Of a stretch of DNA of 64,000 nt, positions 57,052-64,000 are shown one piece after another (positions within the stretch are counted from its first letter, which is position 1; the number at the start of each line of letters is the position of its first letter). The position numbers and the translations under genes were made by a program. Origin of the DNA: Streptomyces sp. SID9727 (GTDB lineage Bacteria > Actinomycetota > Actinomycetes > Streptomycetales > Streptomycetaceae); the NCBI RefSeq assembly GCF_010550605.1, contig NZ_JAAGNI010000403.1:1-64000 (forward strand). The letters are read 5' to 3'. The notes below the pieces were generated by a model. It saw only the letters and a list, made by a program, of their open reading frames with translations, was not told the origin of the DNA and made no database searches.

Positions 57052-58337
57052 GGCTCGTGGGGGTGGTGGACGTTGTACGCGGTGACTGCCGGCGAGCGCT
57101 GGGCCTTGTTCCTCCGGCGCACCAGAAACACCGCGCCGGCGGCCACCACGGCGGCCGTGGCCGCGCCGGTGACGATCCAGCCGGTCGGGCTCCCGTCGCC
57201 CCGGCCGGCCTCGTCCGTCGCCACCTGGGTGGCCGCCGGTGCCGGCTGCTTCGACGCCCTCGCGGAGGGGCTGGGCGCGGAGGGGGACGGGGAGGCAGCC
57301 TCGTGGGCCGCCACCAGGGGGTTCACGTCGGCGGGGCCCGGGGCGCCGGGGTCGCCTAGGACGGCGACCCGGGGGCGGACGGTGCCGTAGCCGAGATAGC
57401 GGCTGGGAAGGACGGCCTTGTCGGGCCTGCCCGCGGTGTTCATGAGGACCCGCAGCACCTGATTGCCGGTCCAGTCCGGGTGCAGCGACCAGACGAGGGC
57501 GGCGGAGGCGGAGGCGATGGCGGTGGCCTGGCTGGTGCCCCAGCTGCTGCAATAGCCCGTCTCGCCGTCGACGCAGCGGATCGGAATGTCGATACCCGGT
57601 GCGGCGAGGACCACTTGGGGGCCGGACACCGAGAACTTCGTCACCGTCCCGGTCTTGTCGGTGGCGCCGACGCCCACGACGCCGAGGGTGGCGGCGGGGT
57701 AGCCGACGTCGTTGCCCACTTCGCCGGTGTTCCCGGTGCCCGCCAGAAGCAGCTTCCCGCGCCCGATCGCGTAGTCCACGGCCTGCTGGATCGATTCCCG
57801 CTCCTGCTCATCGACCATGTAGGCACCGAAGGCCAAGGACATGCTGATGATCTGCGCGTCGCTGTCGGCGGCATACCGGATGGCTTCCACGAGCGCCGGA
57901 ATGCTGTTGGTGCCGGACTCCTTCGACGAACCGAAGACGGTCAGCGGGAGGATGCGCGCGCCCGGCGCGAGCCCTTTCACGCCTTGGCCGTTCACGCCAT
58001 TGCCCGTGATCAGCATCGCCATCGCGGTTCCGTGCCCGTTCCTGTCCTTGTGCGCGCCGCGCTCGGGCTCCATGAAGTTCCTGCCCCTGAGCACCTTCCC
58101 GGTCAGTTCCGGCACGGTGGGAATGACCCCGGTGTCGAGCAGGGCGACGGTGATCCCCTTGCCGGTGCTGGCCTTCCACATCTCCGGTGCCTGCATGCGG
58201 TCCAGGTACCACTGGCGGTCGCGCATGGTGTCCGCCTGGGCCGCCGGGGCGACGACGCCGCCCAGGAGGAGCAGGGCCCCCAGCGCCGACACCACCGCCG
58301 ACGCCCGCCCACGCCGTCGCGAGACCGTTGACCTCAT
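57048..58337 (-). CDS. mycP: Mycosin (type VII secretion-associated S8 serine protease), copy 1
   Basis: A 429-residue subtilase: signal peptide (to AQA, about residue 35), catalytic Asp in VALLDTGV, His in NGHGTAMAMLI, oxyanion Asn in GTGNTGEV, and Ser in SWGTSQATAIAS. A Pro/Ser-rich stretch leads to a C-terminal TM helix (IVTGAATAAVVAAGAVFLV) and a basic tail, so the enzyme faces outward. Mycosins process substrates and stabilise the ESX complex. It starts at ATG 58337 and is the last gene of the leftward operon. Confidence 0.93.
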   Translation of the reverse strand: MRSTVSRRRGRASAVVSALGALLLLGGVVAPAAQADTMRDRQWYLDRMQAPEMWKASTGKGITVALLDTGVIPTVPELTGKVLRGRNFMEPERGAHKDRNGHGTAMAMLITGNGVNGQGVKGLAPGARILPLTVFGSSKESGTNSIPALVEAIRYAADSDAQIISMSLAFGAYMVDEQERESIQQAVDYAIGRGKLLLAGTGNTGEVGNDVGYPAATLGVVGVGATDKTGTVTKFSVSGPQVVLAAPGIDIPIRCVDGETGYCSSWGTSQATAIASASAALVWSLHPDWTGNQVLRVLMNTAGRPDKAVLPSRYLGYGTVRPRVAVLGDPGAPGPADVNPLVAAHEAASPSPSAPSPSARASKQPAPAATQVATDEAGRGDGSPTGWIVTGAATAAVVAAGAVFLVRRRNKAQRSPAVTAYNVHHPHEP

Positions 58338-58354
58338 GCCACCCACCCGAGCTT

Positions 58355-59800
58355 CTAGTCGATCACGGGCGGGACCACACCGTCCCCCGTGGCCCAGGTC
58401 TCCTCGTCCTCGGTGAGGTAGTCCGGGGATGCGCCGCCGTCCCGTCTCGGGCGCCGACGCGCGGTCTGGGCGCCGCCCATGGGGCCCATCGCACCCATGC
58501 CCGCCCCCCTCACCAGACCGGTGCCGCCAGGGGTGAACTCCCGTGCCGCTCCTGTGCCGCGAGGCGTGCCCACCGTACCGCCCGGCTCGGTGACCAGGCG
58601 CCGCGAGGCTCCGGCGCCGACGCCGCGCCCCATGGGTGAGCCGACCGGTCCGACGCCGTGACCGCCCATCATCCCGCGGCCGGTCACCGGCGTCTCGCTA
58701 CCGATCACCGTCCCACGCGGCCCGCCGGCGACGGGGCCGGTCACGGGCCGGGCGGGCGTTCCGCCGTGGATGGCCGGGTCTGCCCGGGGCACGGCCGGCG
58801 GCCGGACGCTCGGGGCACCACCCCTGCCCACGGGCGGGACCGGGGTCACGCGTGGGCCCCTGGGGCCGAACGGGCCCGTCGGCGAGGGCAGCGCCACAGG
58901 CGGAATCGGGGTCGGTCCACCGCCCCCGCTCACCGGCAGCGACGGGGGCCCGCCGGTGGGCGGAGTCACCGTGCTCGGCGTGGCCTGCGGCATCGTCACC
59001 GTGTCGATGTTCGTACCCGTGGTGTCCAGGGGCGCGGGTGTCGCGGTGACTGCTTGCGGAGTGGATACCGCGTGCGGAGTGGTGGCGGGCACGCTGGTGA
59101 CGGGCGACGTGGTGCCGTCGACGGGCTGTGCGGTGACCGGCTGTTGTGCGGTCACCGCGACACCGGTGTTCACCGCGCCGAAGTCCGGGGGCGTGCCACC
59201 GGTGTTCGGGGCCGGAGAGCCGTAGCGCTCCTGTCCGCCGCCAACCGGCATCTCCGGCAGCGCAGCATCCGGCAACGGCTTGAACTGCGGCTCCTCCTGC
59301 GCGGATATCGTCTCCAGCGCCATCATGTAGTAGGAGGCGAGCTTGTTCATCTGCGGAATCGCCTCGTTCCGCGCCTTCTCCACGGCCTCCAGCCGGGCCT
59401 TCTCCTTCGCCACGTCCGCGTAGCACTCGGAGGTGACGTCCGAGTGGCCTTGCAGCGCCGTGCTCACCTCGCTCAGAGCCTGGCCCGCCGTCTGCAGCGA
59501 GGAGCCCGCGGCTCCGGCGTAGTCGGCCAGTTTCAGCGTTTCCTTGGCGAAGTCGTCACCCCACTCCCGGAAGGCGTCGCCGCCCTTGCCCTTCCACGTG
59601 GTGCGGCTCACGTGCGCCTTGAGCTCGGTGCCGATCTTCTCGATCTCGGTCTGCGCGTCGATCAGCGCCGTGCCGCTGCCCATGATCGACGCGGGGTCCG
59701 CCCCGCGGATCAGGCTCAGCATGGCCTCAAGGGGCATGTTCTCGAAGTCGGTGGTGGCGTGGTGTCCGTTCAGCGGCGGCAGCTTGCCCTGGTCACCCAT
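58355..59800 (-). CDS. Large WXG100/PPE-like type VII substrate
   Basis: A 481-residue protein. The N-terminal ~190 residues form a helical hairpin with WKGKGG (WxG turn) near residue 68 and long amphipathic helices (EIEKIGTELKAHVSRT; ADVAKEKARLEAVEKARNEAIPQMNKLA). The remainder is a Pro/Gly/Thr-rich low-complexity region. The end is charged (PDYLTEDEETWATGDGVVPPVID) and could be the recognised tail. There is no signal peptide. Its place between the WXG100 genes and mycP supports export by this ESX system. Confidence 0.82.
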   Translation of the reverse strand: MGDQGKLPPLNGHHATTDFENMPLEAMLSLIRGADPASIMGSGTALIDAQTEIEKIGTELKAHVSRTTWKGKGGDAFREWGDDFAKETLKLADYAGAAGSSLQTAGQALSEVSTALQGHSDVTSECYADVAKEKARLEAVEKARNEAIPQMNKLASYYMMALETISAQEEPQFKPLPDAALPEMPVGGGQERYGSPAPNTGGTPPDFGAVNTGVAVTAQQPVTAQPVDGTTSPVTSVPATTPHAVSTPQAVTATPAPLDTTGTNIDTVTMPQATPSTVTPPTGGPPSLPVSGGGGPTPIPPVALPSPTGPFGPRGPRVTPVPPVGRGGAPSVRPPAVPRADPAIHGGTPARPVTGPVAGGPRGTVIGSETPVTGRGMMGGHGVGPVGSPMGRGVGAGASRRLVTEPGGTVGTPRGTGAAREFTPGGTGLVRGAGMGAMGPMGGAQTARRRPRRDGGASPDYLTEDEETWATGDGVVPPVID

Positions 59801-59833
59801 GGATGTCCCCCCTCCCCGGTTCAGATCGCGTGA

Positions 59834-60319
59834 CTAGTAGCTGTTCCGCTCACCGGACGCCCACCCGCCCTTGGCCGGATCGCCCTTCGGCGCCCCGGTG
59901 TGGGTATCGGCATCCGGCCCGGCATCCGGCCCCTTGTAGCCGTCTTCGAGGCGCTTCTGGATCGCACGCAGGCGGTTCGCGTACTCCTGATCGACGTCCT
60001 CGTAGTCCCGATCGGCGAGATCGACGGTGATGCCCATCGCCTCCAACTGCTCACCGAGCGTCCTGGAGAGCTCCGTCAGGCGCAGATGCACCAGCGCATA
60101 GGTGGTGGACAGCGCCATGGCCTCCACGAACCGCGTGCCGTACGCCGCCGCGGCGACCTTCTGCTCGGTGATCCGCCCGTGCGCCGCCGACGACCCGTCG
60201 AGCGTCATGAGCAACCGGTCCACCCGGGACTTGAAGCTCTTCAGCGACTCGCCCGGCGCGTCCAGGTCGGGTGCGCCCGGTTCGTACAGCGGTGGATCGT
60301 CCGGTAGACGAGATCCCAT
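59834..60319 (-). CDS. Helical type VII-associated protein of unknown function
   Basis: A 161-residue helical protein (SLKSFKSRVDRLLMTLDGSSAAHGRITEQKVAAAAYGTRFVEAMALSTTYALVHLRLTELSRTLGEQLEAMGITVDLADRDYEDVDQEYANRLRAIQKRLEDGY). The Y-x3-D pattern near the end of the helices (YEDVD) resembles the YxxxD/E secretion signal of ESX substrates. It has no WxG turn, signal peptide or TM helix. It lies between the WXG100 and PPE-like genes, so it may be a co-secreted partner or chaperone. Confidence 0.7.
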   Translation of the reverse strand: MGSRLPDDPPLYEPGAPDLDAPGESLKSFKSRVDRLLMTLDGSSAAHGRITEQKVAAAAYGTRFVEAMALSTTYALVHLRLTELSRTLGEQLEAMGITVDLADRDYEDVDQEYANRLRAIQKRLEDGYKGPDAGPDADTHTGAPKGDPAKGGWASGERNSY

Positions 60320-60403
60320 GCCAGCACCCCCCTCAAGTGCCGTGGTGCCGCCGCCCGCGGGTGCGGGAGACGGACCCCCCGCCCCGCACCCGCAGGCCGC
60401 CGG

Positions 60404-60685
60404 TCAGCCGTGGAAACGCCGCGACTGGGCGAGGTCGTTCGCGTGGTAGCCCTCGGTCGCTTCCAGGAGCTTGTTCGCGATCGTCATCAGCGTCTCGTGC
60501 ATGTGGTTGACCTTGAGGTCCCAGCCGCTGTGGCGGTCGTAGAACGCCCGCTGGGTCTCACCGTCCCAGGTCGCGACGACGGCCTTGACCTTGCCGTCCA
60601 GCGTTTCGAGCTGGGTCTTGATGGTGTCGGCGGCGGACCTGACCTGGTTGGACGCCTCGACGACGCCGGCGTACGTGATCTCCAT
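60404..60685 (-). CDS. WXG100 family protein (EsxB-like)
   Basis: A 93-residue helical hairpin protein: ITYAGVVEASNQVRSAADTIKTQLETLDGKVKAVVATWDGETQRAFYDRHSGWDLKVNHMHETLMTIANKLLEATEGYHAND. WDG at about 40 is the WxG turn, and the C-terminal helix ends with Y-x-A-N-D near the YxxxD/E signal position. Expected to pair with the other small WXG100 protein and be exported through EccC. Confidence 0.93.
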   Translation of the reverse strand: MEITYAGVVEASNQVRSAADTIKTQLETLDGKVKAVVATWDGETQRAFYDRHSGWDLKVNHMHETLMTIANKLLEATEGYHANDLAQSRRFHG

Positions 60686-60735
60686 GAACAGTCTCCTGAG
60701 CGGATGCGGAAGGCGAACGGGGTGGCGCGGACGGG

Positions 60736-61092
60736 CTACGAGACCTGGAACCGGTCCAGGATTCCGTTGCTGCCCAGGTGGTCGACGCCGCCGATGCCCT
60801 TGAAGCTGTTGAGCCGCTCGACCTCCTCGGCGTCGAAGCCGTCGCGGCTCATCCGGACCGCTTCCCGCGTGAAGTCCAGAAGTTCCTTCAGGCTGCGCAC
60901 GTCCAGGTTGACCTGCGTCTGGAGACCGTTGTACGCGTTGGCGGCGACGCCCTTCCAGTGGCCTTCGACCGAGTCGATGACCCCGTTGAGAGCGGTGATC
61001 CTGCCTTCGAGCGTGTCGTGCATATAGCCGAGTTCGATGATGAGCCTGTCGATCTCTTCGGCTGAGATCTTGAACTTGTCCTTGTCTCCCAC
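60736..61092 (-). CDS. WXG100 family protein (EsxA-like)
   Basis: A 118-residue protein: FKISAEEIDRLIIELGYMHDTLEGRITALNGVIDSVEGHWKGVAANAYNGLQTQVNLDVRSLKELLDFTREAVRMSRDGF, with WKG as the WxG turn at about 48, and an extra 25-residue tail. GTG 61092 is preceded by GGGGGGAAGA, so the seven codons upstream are probably not translated. Likely the dimer partner of the 60404-60685 protein. Confidence 0.92.
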   Translation of the reverse strand: MGDKDKFKISAEEIDRLIIELGYMHDTLEGRITALNGVIDSVEGHWKGVAANAYNGLQTQVNLDVRSLKELLDFTREAVRMSRDGFDAEEVERLNSFKGIGGVDHLGSNGILDRFQVS

Positions 61093-61171
61093 TGCGCGTC
61101 TTCCCCCCTGCAAGGAATGGTGCGGACTTCCGGACCACCGACTACCGCGTCTGGATCAGACCGCATTTTTG

Positions 61172-61201
61172 CGTTTGTCACCTTAGCTGCAAAGGCAAAC
61201 G
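61172..61201. promoter_or_regulatory. AT-rich control region with inverted repeat before the WXG100 operon
   Basis: CGTTTG (61172-61177) and CAAACG (61196-61201) form an inverted repeat in the 156-bp gap between mycP2 (stop 61249) and the WXG100 gene (start 61092). The area is much richer in A/T than its surroundings and probably carries the promoter of the leftward substrate operon; it could also act as a weak terminator for mycP2. Confidence 0.45.
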
Positions 61202-61248
61202 ATGCCAACACGCTTTAAGACAAACGGAGTTGTTGGGTATTCACCTAT

Positions 61249-62580
61249 TCACCGCTGGGGCGCGCCCTGCCGGTCCCGGTCCCGGTCCCGGTCCCGCACC
61301 AGGACCGCCACACCCGCGATCACCGCGGCGAGGAGCCCCGTGGCCGCCAGGACGTACGTGGAGATCCGGGTCATCCGCTCCTGCCTGGTCTCCCCGAGCT
61401 GGAGCGCCACCGGCTCCGGCCCCACCGGCCCGTCCGCGACCGCGCGGTCCGGGGTGGGCGCGTTCACCGGGTGCTCGTCGTCGTTGAGGGCGCGCACCGG
61501 GTCCACCACCCCCCAGCCGACGAACTCGTCCCGCCCGTTCACCGCGCGCGAGGCGGTCTGCTCGATCTGGGCCACCACCTGGGCCTGTTTCCAGTCCGGG
61601 TGCTTGGCCCGGATGAGCGCGGCCACCCCCGCCACGTACGGCGCCGAGAAGCTGGTGCCGTTGTCCACGCACTGGCCGCCCCTGGGGACGGTGGACACCA
61701 TGTCGACGCCCGGTGCCGCGACCCCGACGAAGTCACCGGTCTGCGAGAACGGCGCCCGCTCGTCGTTGCGGTCCGAGGCCGCCACCGCCAGGACCCCCGG
61801 GTACGCCGCCGGATAGGTGGCCTTGACCTGCGCGGCGAGCCCGTCGTTGCCGGCCGAGGCCACCACGACGATGTCGTTCTTCAGCGCCTCGCGCACCGCC
61901 AGCGCCAGGTCCGAGTCGGCGCGCAGGGGCCGCGCCGTGTCCTGCGAGATGTTGATGACCCGGGCGTGCTCCTTGATGGCGTGGCGGATGGCGGCGGCCA
62001 TCGTCGCGGCGGTGCCGGTGCCCTGGTCGTCGTTCTGCCGGACGGGGATGATCGTCGCCTCCGGGGCCAGGCCGACGAACCCGGTGCCCGTGCGCGGGCG
62101 GGCGGCGATGATGCCCGCGACCTTGGTGCCGTGGCCGACCGTGTCCAGCGTGCCGTCCCCGCCGCCCTTCTTTCCCTTGCCCTTGGCCGTGCCCTTGGTC
62201 TTGCCCTTGGCCGGCGAGCCGTCCGGGTTCCGCACCGGGAGCAGGTCGGCGCCGGCGCCCCGGTCGACGGCGGTCCTCAGCTGCGGGTTGGTCACGTCCA
62301 CCCCGGTGTCGATCACCGCGACCCGGACGCCCTTGCCCTTGGTGTCCTGCCAGAGCTGATCGAAGACGATCCGCTGGAGCGACCAGGGGCGGCCCCGGAT
62401 CTGCCTCGGCATCGGGAAAGTGCACTCGCCGCTGCCCTCGGCGCCCGTTTGCGGAACGGAATCCGCCGCTTTTGCGGGCACCGCCGAGAACACCGGAAGA
62501 CCGATGCCCGCCGCACACGTCAGAAGCAGGAAGACGGCCGGGGGGACGGCCGCGGAACGGAATGCGTTACGTGTGATCAT
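61249..62580 (-). CDS. mycP: Mycosin (type VII secretion-associated S8 serine protease), copy 2
   Basis: A 443-residue subtilase: signal peptide to about residue 38 (PAKAADS); Asp in VAVIDTGVDV; a Lys/Gly-rich insert (KGKTKGTAKGKGKKGGGDG); His in VGHGTKVAGIIA; Asn in VVASAGNDG; Ser in NGTSFSAPYVAGVAALI; and a C-terminal TM helix (YVLAATGLLAAVIAGVAVLV) followed by an RDRDRDRDR tail encoded by GGTCCC repeats. The Lys-rich insert between Asp and His is not seen in the other mycosin here. ATG 62580 has AGAGGAG upstream. It follows eccB by 23 nt, so the two are co-transcribed. Confidence 0.93.
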   Translation of the reverse strand: MITRNAFRSAAVPPAVFLLLTCAAGIGLPVFSAVPAKAADSVPQTGAEGSGECTFPMPRQIRGRPWSLQRIVFDQLWQDTKGKGVRVAVIDTGVDVTNPQLRTAVDRGAGADLLPVRNPDGSPAKGKTKGTAKGKGKKGGGDGTLDTVGHGTKVAGIIAARPRTGTGFVGLAPEATIIPVRQNDDQGTGTAATMAAAIRHAIKEHARVINISQDTARPLRADSDLALAVREALKNDIVVVASAGNDGLAAQVKATYPAAYPGVLAVAASDRNDERAPFSQTGDFVGVAAPGVDMVSTVPRGGQCVDNGTSFSAPYVAGVAALIRAKHPDWKQAQVVAQIEQTASRAVNGRDEFVGWGVVDPVRALNDDEHPVNAPTPDRAVADGPVGPEPVALQLGETRQERMTRISTYVLAATGLLAAVIAGVAVLVRDRDRDRDRQGAPQR

Positions 62581-62603
62581 TTCGCGCTCCTCTTCCGTCC
62601 GGC

Positions 62604-64000
62604 TCAGGAACTCTGCGGCTGCTTGGCGCTGTTCGTGTCGAGGCGTGGCCCCTTGGGCAGCAGGTTTGACCAGTCCTCCGGCACCGGCAGCGGCTTCACG
62701 TTCTGGTAACCCAGCCTGATCTGCGCCTGGTTGGCCTCGGCAGCCCGCTCCTCGGGCGTTTCCGGGCTCGCGGTCGCGCCGATCTCCGAGGGGTCGGCGC
62801 TGCTGTCGTTGTTGCTCTGCACGGCGTACCGCAGCCCCGTGTCCGTCACCAGGAAGACCGAGCCGGTGCCGGGCGAGGCCCCGCTGAACTGCCGGTACAG
62901 CATGCCGCTGCCCGGGGTGACGTACGCGCTGGTGGCGCCGTCCAAGAAGCTCACCGGATAGCCGGGACCGGCCCAGGTGGTGAGTGCGGGCACGCCCTTG
63001 GCGTCGACCCCGTGCAGCACGTTGCAGACGGTCCCCTTCCGGGCGTCGGTGTCGTTGGCCTGGGCGGGGACGCTTCCGGGCCAGCCCTTCTCCTCGTAGA
63101 ACCCGTCGGGCGACGAGGTGAAGGACTGCGGGGCCACCTCGGCGGGCCGCGCCTTCTGGCCGAGCACCTCCGCCTCCGGGCTCGTCAGCAGCAGCCGGGC
63201 CACCAGCTCCGAGACCGGTGACACGGCGCCCGGCAGGACGACGTAGTGCTGCATTCCGGTGCCGGCGACGGCCTTGAGCACCATGCCCACCCGGTTCAGG
63301 CGGGGCTCCAGGCCGTCGATACCGGCCGGGTCGCCCGCCGTGCCGGGGAGCTTCGGGAAGTCGACGGCCGACCCGGGGTGCAGGGTGCCGAGCCAGTCCT
63401 TCGTGACCTTCTGGGGACGGGCCCCCTCGCTGAACAGGGCGCGCCGCAGCACTTCGTCGCGGGCCGAGGGCTTGCCGCCCCCGGTGGTCCCGATCGCGTG
63501 CCGGGTGCCGTCCGCGTCCACCAGGTACCGGGTGCCGTCGCCGCCGGCCGCCTCGACGTACAGGGCCTGTCCGTCGTGCAGGCGCCGCTTGCCGCCGACC
63601 TTGCCGGCCTCCCGGTCGGCGAGCAGGAACACCGCCTTCTGCACGGTGTCCCCGGAGCCGGCGCCCGGCTGCTCGCAGACCGCCCACAGCTTGCTGCTGC
63701 CCGCCTCGGCCGCGTCGGGCAGCCGGTCGGGCGCGTACGGTATGCCGAGCATCGGGCCCCGTTGCAGCGTGCCGCTGTCGAGCTCGGAGTCGGGGACCTG
63801 CATGACGGAGGACTTGTCGGGGTCCAGGAGCAGTTTGGCCGACGCGAAGTTCAGCACCGGGTGCAGGCGCTTGACGCCCTTGGTCTCCAGCACCACGTAG
63901 CGGGTGGTCGAATCGCCGCCGACGATGACGTGCGCGCCCGGGTCGGCCCAGCCGCCGGGGACCTTGGGCTTGAAGATGCCCCAGGCGCCGAAGCCGGCCA
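62604..64000 (-). CDS. eccB: Type VII secretion protein EccB, C-terminal part
   Basis: The start lies beyond the window; 465 codons are visible. The sequence is the periplasmic EccB repeat domain: PGAHVIVGGDSTTRYVVLETKGVKRLHPVLNFASAKLLL, RYLVDADGTRHAIG, HYVVLPGAVSPVSELVARLLL, VTDTGLRYAVQS, then IRLGYQNVKPLPVPEDWSNLLPKGPRLDTNSA at the end, typical of EccB. EccB anchors the ESX core complex in the envelope. It lies upstream of mycP2 in the same operon. Confidence 0.94.
   Translation of the reverse strand, partial: AGFGAWGIFKPKVPGGWADPGAHVIVGGDSTTRYVVLETKGVKRLHPVLNFASAKLLLDPDKSSVMQVPDSELDSGTLQRGPMLGIPYAPDRLPDAAEAGSSKLWAVCEQPGAGSGDTVQKAVFLLADREAGKVGGKRRLHDGQALYVEAAGGDGTRYLVDADGTRHAIGTTGGGKPSARDEVLRRALFSEGARPQKVTKDWLGTLHPGSAVDFPKLPGTAGDPAGIDGLEPRLNRVGMVLKAVAGTGMQHYVVLPGAVSPVSELVARLLLTSPEAEVLGQKARPAEVAPQSFTSSPDGFYEEKGWPGSVPAQANDTDARKGTVCNVLHGVDAKGVPALTTWAGPGYPVSFLDGATSAYVTPGSGMLYRQFSGASPGTGSVFLVTDTGLRYAVQSNNDSSADPSEIGATASPETPEERAAEANQAQIRLGYQNVKPLPVPEDWSNLLPKGPRLDTNSAKQPQSS

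Overview
The window is high-GC chromosomal DNA of a Streptomyces-type actinomycete. The evidence is GTG/TTG starts with G-rich Shine-Dalgarno sites, an HrdD-type sigma factor, an XRE/DUF397 pair, an ESX-like type VII secretion cluster, SCO3933- and SpdD-type mobile-element proteins, and a pSAM2-like integrative element in a tRNA-Arg gene. Both ends are cut inside genes: a P1-family peptidase on the left and eccB on the right.

Layout. 1-9.8 kb is core chromosome: peptidase end, DUF6227 protein, an MFS pump divergent from a WYL regulator, hrdD with an exact SigR-type promoter, a questin-oxidase-like protein, a LigB-type dioxygenase divergent from a MarR regulator, and a second MFS pump with an upstream TetR gene. 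10.9-18.6 kb holds a secreted metalloprotease, a membrane acyltransferase, two convergent paralogous NarL-type response regulators, a histidine kinase and an MMPL exporter.

19.1-31.6 kb is a 12.45-kb actinomycete integrative and conjugative element (AICE). It sits in tRNA-Arg(CCT) and is bounded by a 44-bp direct repeat. The minus-strand backbone is int-xis-repSA, a frameshifted cytosine methyltransferase, small Zn-ribbon proteins, a GGDEF protein, SpdD, transfer proteins, a DUF2637 protein, an FtsK-like TraB and an SCO3933-like protein. A GntR (KorSA-like) regulator faces it. The right end carries cargo: a NERD protein, a 150-bp imperfect palindrome, a DUF3644 protein with an Rx4H HEPN motif, and an HNH nuclease with a ScoMcrA-like head. 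The last two are the best candidate for a little-described defence module.

31.7-33.7 kb, just beyond attR, is a decayed arsenic locus: truncated acr3, an arsO fragment and a flavoprotein. 33.9-51.4 kb is chromosome again: a secreted Ig-like protein, an Mrr-nuclease/TerD fusion, a GNAT, a GyrB-like ATPase coupled to a membrane protein, a D,D-carboxypeptidase with a very long acidic N-terminal region, a GPP34 protein ending in a MITE-like element, an XRE/DUF397 pair, a sodium:solute symporter, an ADP-ribosylglycohydrolase homologue lacking its metal-binding aspartates, and an APH-family kinase.

51.4-64.0 kb is the type VII secretion cluster: eccD, eccC, two mycosins, a PPE-like large WXG100 substrate, a helical accessory protein, two small WXG100 proteins and eccB. 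EccB/C/D form the membrane machine, the mycosins are its membrane-anchored proteases and the WXG100 proteins its likely substrates.
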